Shown: piece after piece, positions 14,577-19,217 of the stretch | How positions within the stretch are numbered: position 1 is the stretch's first letter | Layout: each line of letters begins with the position of its first letter | Source: Candidatus Eiseniibacteriota bacterium | GTDB taxonomy: Bacteria > Eisenbacteria > RBG-16-71-46 | Assembly (NCBI GenBank): GCA_005893365.1 | Contig: VBPB01000080.1 | Span: forward strand, 3,606 to 22,822 | Direction of reading: 5' to 3' | DNA: 19,217 bases | Program-made: the position numbers and the translations under genes | The notes under the pieces: generated by a model | What the model was told of the DNA's origin: nothing | What the model saw: the letters and a program-made list of their open reading frames with translations, nothing else | The model's database searches: none

Positions 14577-17195
14577 ATGCGCGATCGCTTGCGGTCCTCA
14601 CGCGGCCTCCCGCGGCCGCTGCTCGTGTCCGGTCTCACGCTCCTCCTCGGCGCATGCGGTGCGCTCGCCCCCCGCCCCGCGGCGGCCGCGGGCGCCGCCC
14701 GCCTGTCGAACGCCGGGCAGCGGCTCTTCGAGGCGTCGCTGGCGGAGGGACGCCTCGGCCATCACCCGCTGGCTGCGTGGGTGCGCGAGCGGCAGCGACT
14801 CGAGGCCGCCGATCTCACGGTCTTGGGGAGCGGCGACACGCCGCGTGCGCCGGCTCCGGATCACACGCTTACGGCCCCCAACCTGGCGTACGACATCCTG
14901 GTCAACGACAAGAGCGGCATCACCTCGTGCGGCGCCTGCCCCAACGGGTTCCTGGGGCAGGCCGAGACCAGCATCGCCGCGCACGGCCGGCTCGTGGTCG
15001 CGAGTTGGAACGACAACAAGGCGCGCTGTCAGGGACTCGGCACCCAGGGCATGGGCTACTCGGTGGATCGCGGCGGCACCTGGTTCGACCTGGGGTCGCT
15101 GCCGGTGACCGATGCGGGCACCCGCTTCCGCGGCGACCCGGTGGCGATGGTCAACGCGAACACCGACGAGTTCTACGTCGTCGGCCTCGACCAGGGACCG
15201 GGCGTCACCGGGGTCGCGATCACGCGCGGGCACATCGACGGGGCCTCGTGGGTGACCGACGCCACCCACCACGTCGCGACCGGCCTCGACAACGACTTCC
15301 TCGACAAGCCCTGGATGGCGGTCGATTCGCTGTCCGGCAACGTGTACGTGACCTGGACCAACTTCACCGGCACCGGCGAGGCCAACATCGAGATGCAGCG
15401 CTTCGACGCGGTCTTGAACCCGCTGGGGCCCCGGCAGGTCGTCTACGTCGATCCTCTGCAGGGTTCGCAGGGCAGCTACACGGTCGCCGGCCCCGCCGGC
15501 GAGGTCTACGTGCCGTGGACCTCGTACGTGGAGAGCTGGAGCCCCCTGTTCACCCAGCTGCTGGTGCGCCGCTCCGACGACTTCGGCGCCACCTTCGGCC
15601 CGGTGCAAACCATCGCCGCGGTGGACGACAACGCCTTCTCCGGCGGGCCCGGCTCGCGGCGCGGCTTCGGCACGGTCAACGTCGCGGCGGCGGTCGACCG
15701 CAGCGTCGGGCCCCATCGCGGGCGGCTGCACGTGGTCTGGGACGAGTGCCTGCACTACAAGGACGCGCCGTTCACGGCCAGCACCGCCGCGGTCTCGCTC
15801 GAGAAGGACGACTTCTTCGCCTCCGCGAATCCCTTCACCGTCGGCGGCAAACTGCGCGGGACGATCGACTTCACCAACGACATCGATTACTTCAAGTTCA
15901 CCGGCGCCGCCGGTCAGACGTTCGTGCTCCACTCGGATTCGCTGAGTCTGTTCGGCGCCAACTTCAACCTCCGCCTCCTGTGCGGGACCGACACCATCCC
16001 CAACAACTGGCGGGTGCTGGTCGGGAGCCAGGCCGACCCGCGCGCCGGCGGCATGGTGTTCACGCTCCCCTCGACCGGCACCTACTACCTCCAGTGCGAC
16101 GGGACCGGGGCGGCGGGACCAAACAGCTACGCGCTCTCGACCGCGTGGGACACGCCCACCCCGGGCGAGCGCGGCCGCGACGAGCGCGACCAGTTCGCGG
16201 CCTACAGCGACGACGGCACGACCTGGAGCACGCCGGTGCGGCTCAACGACGATCCGCCCCGCTTCGACGGATGCTTCCCCTCGGTGACCGTGGACGGGAC
16301 CGGCCGCGTCCACGCGTTCTCCTTCAGCTGGCGCAACGATCCGGTGTGCGGCGCCCTCTCCGACCAGTACCTCACCTCCTCGGGAGACGGGGGCGCGACC
16401 TGGGGGGCCAACCGCCGCGTCACCGACGTCACCGACTTCTGGAGCATCTTCGCCTCGTGCACCGCCGCCAATCACGGCGACTACGAACAGCTCACCTCGG
16501 ATGGCGACGACGTCCTGATGTGCTTCCCGGACTCCCGCCTCGGGGATCCCGACGTGTTCGTGGACGTCTCGCGCCTGCGGGCCGACGGAAGCTGCGTCGC
16601 GGCCACGACGCTGCCGGCCGGCACACAGACCCATCTCACGTTCAGCCTCGCCAACGACGGCAACTTCGCGACGCCCCTGTCGTGGGCGCTCACGGACGAC
16701 GGCGGCTGGCTGACCGGCGCGCAGCCCGCGCTCGCGGGCACCGTGTCGCTGCCGGGAGGCGGCGGCAGCCAGCCCGTGGTCGCGAGCTTCCACGTGCCGC
16801 CCGACTGCGCCGGCGACTCCTCGGTCATCCACTTCGTCGTCGCCGATCCGTTCATCCCCGGCCGCTACGACACCTGCCAGACCGTGGTCCACTGCGGGGC
16901 GCCGACCGCGGTGGACGAGCCGGGCGATCGCCGGCTCGCGCTCGGCACGCCGCGCCCGATCCCGACCTCGGGGGCGGTGGACGTGGAGGTGAGCCTCCCG
17001 GACGGCGCGGCGGCCGCGCTCGAGGTGGTGGATGTCGGCGGCCGGCTGTTGTTCTCGCGCCCGGTGGGCGACCTCGGCCCCGGGCGGCACCTGGTCCGGC
17101 TCGAGGAGACGCGCGGGGCGCCGGCGGGCGTCTACTGGTTGCGCCTGCGCCATGCCGGCCAGGCCACTGTGCGGCGGATGATGATCGTCGAGTGA
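14577..17195 (+). CDS. Exported Asp-box (sialidase/BNR-type) beta-propeller protein with FlgD-like C-terminal sorting domain
   Basis: An 872-aa exported protein. The N-terminus has a hydrophobic signal ending in LLLGACGAL, a good lipobox. Asp-box motifs (SxDxGxTW) occur at residues 162-169 (SVDRGGTW), 333-340 (SDDFGATF), 544-550 (SDDGTTW) and 602-609 (SGDGGATW), defining a sialidase-like propeller. Between boxes 2 and 3, about residues 410-522, sits a pre-peptidase-C-like beta sandwich (GTIDFTNDIDYFKFTGAAGQ; TGTYYLQCDG). Residues ~675-765 look like an Ig/BACON-type domain (LSWALTDDGGWL). The last ~90 residues (TPRPIPTSGAVDVEVSLPDG, LEVVDVGGRLLFSRPVGDLG, PAGVYWLRLRHAG) are a FlgD-Ig/type IX secretion-like tail, implying surface display or secretion. 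No sialidase arginine triad could be confirmed, so enzymatic activity is unknown. Confidence 0.9.
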   Translation: MRDRLRSSRGLPRPLLVSGLTLLLGACGALAPRPAAAAGAARLSNAGQRLFEASLAEGRLGHHPLAAWVRERQRLEAADLTVLGSGDTPRAPAPDHTLTAPNLAYDILVNDKSGITSCGACPNGFLGQAETSIAAHGRLVVASWNDNKARCQGLGTQGMGYSVDRGGTWFDLGSLPVTDAGTRFRGDPVAMVNANTDEFYVVGLDQGPGVTGVAITRGHIDGASWVTDATHHVATGLDNDFLDKPWMAVDSLSGNVYVTWTNFTGTGEANIEMQRFDAVLNPLGPRQVVYVDPLQGSQGSYTVAGPAGEVYVPWTSYVESWSPLFTQLLVRRSDDFGATFGPVQTIAAVDDNAFSGGPGSRRGFGTVNVAAAVDRSVGPHRGRLHVVWDECLHYKDAPFTASTAAVSLEKDDFFASANPFTVGGKLRGTIDFTNDIDYFKFTGAAGQTFVLHSDSLSLFGANFNLRLLCGTDTIPNNWRVLVGSQADPRAGGMVFTLPSTGTYYLQCDGTGAAGPNSYALSTAWDTPTPGERGRDERDQFAAYSDDGTTWSTPVRLNDDPPRFDGCFPSVTVDGTGRVHAFSFSWRNDPVCGALSDQYLTSSGDGGATWGANRRVTDVTDFWSIFASCTAANHGDYEQLTSDGDDVLMCFPDSRLGDPDVFVDVSRLRADGSCVAATTLPAGTQTHLTFSLANDGNFATPLSWALTDDGGWLTGAQPALAGTVSLPGGGGSQPVVASFHVPPDCAGDSSVIHFVVADPFIPGRYDTCQTVVHCGAPTAVDEPGDRRLALGTPRPIPTSGAVDVEVSLPDGAAAALEVVDVGGRLLFSRPVGDLGPGRHLVRLEETRGAPAGVYWLRLRHAGQATVRRMMIVE

Positions 17196-17210
17196 TGCGC
17201 CTTGGCGCAT
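17195..17210 (+). terminator. Hairpin at the stop codon of the Asp-box protein gene
   Basis: ATGCGCC-TT-GGCGCAT, a 7-bp inverted repeat (effectively 6 bp with a CTTG loop), begins at the last base of the TGA. No T-run follows, so it is a weak or factor-assisted terminator at best. Confidence 0.35.
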
Positions 17211-17246
17211 GCGCCGCGGAGACGCGATCTCGGACGCGCGGTCGCG

Positions 17247-17275
17247 TTGACCGCCGCCGCCACATTCCCTAGTCT
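17247..17275 (+). promoter_or_regulatory. Promoter of comM-like gene
   Basis: TTGACC (17247-17252), 17-nt spacer, TAGTCT (17270-17275). The predicted transcript starts near 17282 and has a leader of about 87 nt containing a strong hairpin. Confidence 0.6.
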
Positions 17276-17285
17276 CCGACCCATC

Positions 17286-17313
17286 GGCTCCCGAGGCCCC
17301 GCCCCCGGGAGCC
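17286..17313 (+). promoter_or_regulatory. Hairpin in the 5' leader of the comM-like gene
   Basis: GGCTCCCG (17286-17293) pairs perfectly with CGGGAGCC (17306-17313) around a 12-nt loop. It lies just after the predicted transcription start and is followed by a pyrimidine-rich stretch. It may stabilise the leader or act as an attenuator; it is not a classical terminator because the T content downstream is low. Confidence 0.4.
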
Positions 17314-17368
17314 GCCTCGTTTCCCCCTCCCGCCCCCGCCATCATCCCGCCCCCCAAGTGGAGCGAGG

Positions 17369-18526
17369 ATGCTCGCGCAGGTGCGCAGTGCCGCCCTCTG
17401 GGGTCTCGAAGCCTTCCCGGTCGAATGCGAGGTGGACGTGGGCCCAGGGCTGCCCGGATTCGTCCTGGTCGGCTTCGCCGATCCCGCCGCGCGCGAGGTG
17501 CGCGAGCGTGTATGGCCGGCGTTGCGCAACGCGGGGTTCCTCCCGCCCGACCGCAAGGTCACCGTCAACCTGGCACCCGCCGAGCGGCGCAAGGAGGGCG
17601 CCTCCTGCGACCTCGCCGTGGCGCTCGGCGTGCTCGCCGCCACCGCGCAGGTGCCGCCCGAGCGCCTGGCCCGCACCGCCGCGATCGGGGAGCTGGCGCT
17701 CGACGGGCGGCTGCGCGGCGTGCGCGGCACGCTCGGCCTGGCCGAGGCCGCGTGGCGCGCCGGCGCCATGACGCTGCTGTGCGCGGCGGAAGGGGCCCCC
17801 GAGGCGGCCCTGGTCGGCGGGCTCACCGTGCACCCGATCGCGAACCTCGGCGAGGCCGCGGCCTGGCTGCGCGGCGAGCCGCTGGCGGCCCAGGCGCCGG
17901 CGCCGTCCGACGAGGAGCCGGCACCGGCCGACGACCTGGCCGAGGTGCGCGGCCAGGTGGTGGCGCGTCGCGCGCTCGAGATCGCCGCCGCCGGTGGCCA
18001 CCATCTCCTGCTGGTGGGGCCGCCGGGTGCCGGGAAGTCCATGCTGGCGAGACGGCTCCCCGGCATCCTCCCCGCGCTCACCGCCGAGGAGGCGCTGACC
18101 GTGACGCGGCTCCACTCCGCCGCCGGCACGCGCGCGCCCGGCCGCGGGTTGATGGTGCGGCGCCCGTTCCGCGCGCCGCACCACTCGGTGACCCCGGCCG
18201 GCCTGATCGGCGGCAGCAGCCCGCCGCGCCCCGGCGAGCTCTCGCTCGCCCACCACGGCGTGCTGTTCCTCGACGAGTTGAGCGAGTACCGGCACGGCCT
18301 GCTCGATTCATTGCGCGAGCCGCTCGAGAGCGGCGCCGTGCACCTGGCCCGCGCGAGCGGCCGGGCGTCCTTCCCCGCGCGCACGCTCCTGGTCACGGCG
18401 ATGAATCCCTGCCCCTGTGGCTGGTTGGGACATCCGCGGCGCGGGTGTCACTGCACGCCGACGCAGCGCGCATCTCAGGGCCGATCCTCGACCGCCTCGA
18501 TCTCCAGATCGAAGTGCCCGCACTGA
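17369..18526 (+). CDS. comM: ComM/YifB-type Mg-chelatase-like AAA+ ATPase, N-terminal part before a frameshift
   Basis: The family is a hexameric AAA+ helicase (ComM, branch migration during natural transformation; also YifB). Residues 1-170 form the Lon-protease-like ChlI domain, starting MLAQVRSAALWGLEAFPVEC. Then come Walker A GPPGAGKS at 217-224, RRPFRAPHHSVTPAGLIGG at 264-282, Walker B GVLFLDEL at 297-304, REPLESG, and the cysteine cluster NPCPCGWLGHPRRGCHC (Cys348, 350, 360, 362). Homology stops at TPTQ (residue 366); the next 19 residues are out of frame and end at 18526. The rest of the protein continues in another frame from 18469. A Shine-Dalgarno GGAG (17360-17363) precedes the ATG at 17369. 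The C-terminal half of the AAA module is lost as written. Confidence 0.92.
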   Translation: MLAQVRSAALWGLEAFPVECEVDVGPGLPGFVLVGFADPAAREVRERVWPALRNAGFLPPDRKVTVNLAPAERRKEGASCDLAVALGVLAATAQVPPERLARTAAIGELALDGRLRGVRGTLGLAEAAWRAGAMTLLCAAEGAPEAALVGGLTVHPIANLGEAAAWLRGEPLAAQAPAPSDEEPAPADDLAEVRGQVVARRALEIAAAGGHHLLLVGPPGAGKSMLARRLPGILPALTAEEALTVTRLHSAAGTRAPGRGLMVRRPFRAPHHSVTPAGLIGGSSPPRPGELSLAHHGVLFLDELSEYRHGLLDSLREPLESGAVHLARASGRASFPARTLLVTAMNPCPCGWLGHPRRGCHCTPTQRASQGRSSTASISRSKCPH

Positions 18527-18861
18527 CTTCGAGCGATCTTCTTGCCGCCCCTTCTGGAGAACCGAGCGCCGTCGTGCGCGAGCGCGTGCTCGCTGCACGA
18601 GCAAGGCAGCGCGAGCGAGGAACGCTCAACGCCGCGCTGCCGAACGCCGCGCTCAAGTCGGCCTGCTCGCTCGACGGGCAAGCGGCTCGACTCATCGGTG
18701 ATGCGGTCGATCGCGGTGGAATGTCCGCGAGAGGCGTTCATCGGGCGCTTCGCGTCGCCCGCACGATCGCGGATCTGGCCGGCGTCGAGGGGATCACGGC
18801 GACGCACCTGGGCGAGGCTCTGCAGTATCGCGCCTACGAGTCCCGACGCATTCGAGGATGA
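18469..18861 (+). pseudogene. comM: C-terminal part of the comM-like gene in a shifted frame
   Basis: This frame gives RISGPILDRLDLQIEVPAL, then SARGVHRALRVARTIADLAG and HLGEALQYRAYE, ending in TGA: the ComM C-terminal sensor and Mg_chelatase_C region. In ComM proteins TPxQ is separated from R(I/L)SGP by six residues; here only 2 nt intervene, so about 16 nt are missing. Codon use differs from the upstream half: by hand count about 37 of 130 codons end in A or T here, against about one in ten in the first 105 codons of the gene. Codons such as GCA, CGA, GGA, CTT and AGA appear. The two halves may come from different genomes. Confidence 0.85.
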
Positions 18862-18951
18862 CCGCCGAATAATAGAGACGGCTAGGGTGCCCGGGAACCA
18901 CAACCTGCACAGCGACCTCGCGGGTCTCGCCGCGGCGACTCGGGCGAGTCG

Positions 18952-19217
18952 CTAGTGATAGACCCCGTTGGGGAGGCTGACGCCGGCATTGTTCCTGCCG
19001 TCCCAGCCCAACACCTGCGTTCCCGGCGGGAACTCGCGATCCGTGGCCAGCGTCCGCACCCGATGCCCCTGCACGTCGAGAACTTGCGCGGACACACGTT
19101 CGGTTGATGGCAGGTTGAAACGAATCGTCAGTTGGCCGTCCCGCGAGGGGTTCGGGGAGGGCGCGAGCAACTGGAAGCGCGCCGGGGCGCCCGGAGGCGA
19201 AACGGCCGCGACGCCGC
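18952..19217 (-). CDS. C-terminal FlgD-Ig-like sorting domain of an exported protein (5' part outside window)
   Basis: The frame enters from the right edge and ends in TAG at 18952-18954. It reads LLAPSPNPSRDGQLTIRFNL, then VLDVQGHRVRTLATDREFPP, GWDGRNNAGVSLPNGVYH. This is the FlgD Ig-like domain found at the C-terminus of proteins exported by type IX-like secretion in FCB-group bacteria. The family normally has one more strand of about 15-20 residues after GVY. Here the frame stops one residue later, while another frame (from 18955 downward) reads LATRPSRRGETREVAVQVVV, which resembles the missing strand, so a small indel is likely. It converges on comM. The 90 bp between 18862 and 18951 show nothing else. 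Confidence 0.8.
   Translation of the reverse strand, partial: GVAAVSPPGAPARFQLLAPSPNPSRDGQLTIRFNLPSTERVSAQVLDVQGHRVRTLATDREFPPGTQVLGWDGRNNAGVSLPNGVYH

Noticed and set aside
14598..17357. 919-aa minus-strand frame and an 872-aa alternative plus-strand frame over the Asp-box gene
   Set aside because: Neither shows any domain; the Asp-boxes, signal peptide and sorting tail all lie in the 14577-17195 frame.
18882..19097. 71-aa minus-strand frame with a CAGC cysteine pair at the right end
   Set aside because: It is an alternative frame over the FlgD-like domain; the conserved motifs are in the neighbouring frame.
1..19217. Search for tRNA genes, CRISPR repeats, transposase genes and phage genes
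   Set aside because: No T-loop/acceptor-stem pattern, regularly spaced repeats or mobile-element proteins were seen by eye in either strand.

Overview
The window is very GC-rich (roughly 70-75%, with third codon positions almost always G or C in most genes). It reads as a chromosomal segment of a Gram-negative, environmental, FCB-like bacterium. I favour a candidate phylum such as Eisenbacteria/Krumholzibacteriota. The reasons are FlgD/secretion-sorting-like C-terminal domains on two predicted exported proteins, an ADP-heptose (LPS) gene pair, a TonB C-terminal-domain lipoprotein and a DUF2723 membrane protein. The phylum is an inference; the gene families are visible directly. No rRNA, tRNA, CRISPR array, transposase or phage gene was found.

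Layout. 1-3148 (minus strand): an operon transcribed right to left, aldehyde dehydrogenase -> sucC -> sucD (sucD runs off the left edge). 3250-4947 (minus): a possible small ORF, then the split heptose genes rfaE2 (adenylyltransferase) and rfaE1 (kinase), which overlap by 4 nt. 5043-5966 (plus): a tandem-GNAT acetyltransferase, diverging from rfaE1 and converging on a TonB-like lipoprotein (6036-6626, minus). 6761-8437 (plus): a UroD/MtaA-family protein preceded by a possible 20-codon leader ORF, followed by a secreted redoxin-fold protein. 8447-11362 (minus): a second secreted redoxin-fold protein, and a hybrid sensor histidine kinase. 11478-14447 (plus): a 54-aa protein resembling the N-terminus of cysteine synthase, a lysine/saccharopine-dehydrogenase-type oxidoreductase and a DUF2723 membrane protein. 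14577-17195 (plus): a large exported Asp-box beta-propeller protein. 17369-18861 (plus): a ComM/Mg-chelatase-like AAA+ ATPase broken by a frameshift. 18952-19217 (minus): the C-terminal end of another FlgD-domain protein.

Three themes stand out. (1) Highly conserved genes carry out-of-frame lesions. sucC lacks about 44 nt near its 3' end, so its frame reads straight into sucD. comM lacks about 16 nt at a point where base composition also drops sharply, which suggests a contig chimera or a recombination junction. The last gene appears to change frame near its end. (2) Several start codons sit only 6-10 nt downstream of a recognisable TTGNNN - 17/18 nt - TAGNNT promoter, so leaderless mRNAs look common. 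(3) Several proteins are degenerate versions of enzymes: two redoxins without the peroxidatic cysteine and a cysteine-synthase-like peptide without the PLP lysine.

The metabolic genes fit succinyl-CoA and amino-acid semialdehyde metabolism. The rest concerns the envelope (heptose, DUF2723, exported propeller) and signalling. I see no single undescribed multi-gene system that I can defend strongly. The best candidates for novelty are the cysteine-bearing cysteine-synthase relic with its neighbours and the paired cysteine-less redoxins.
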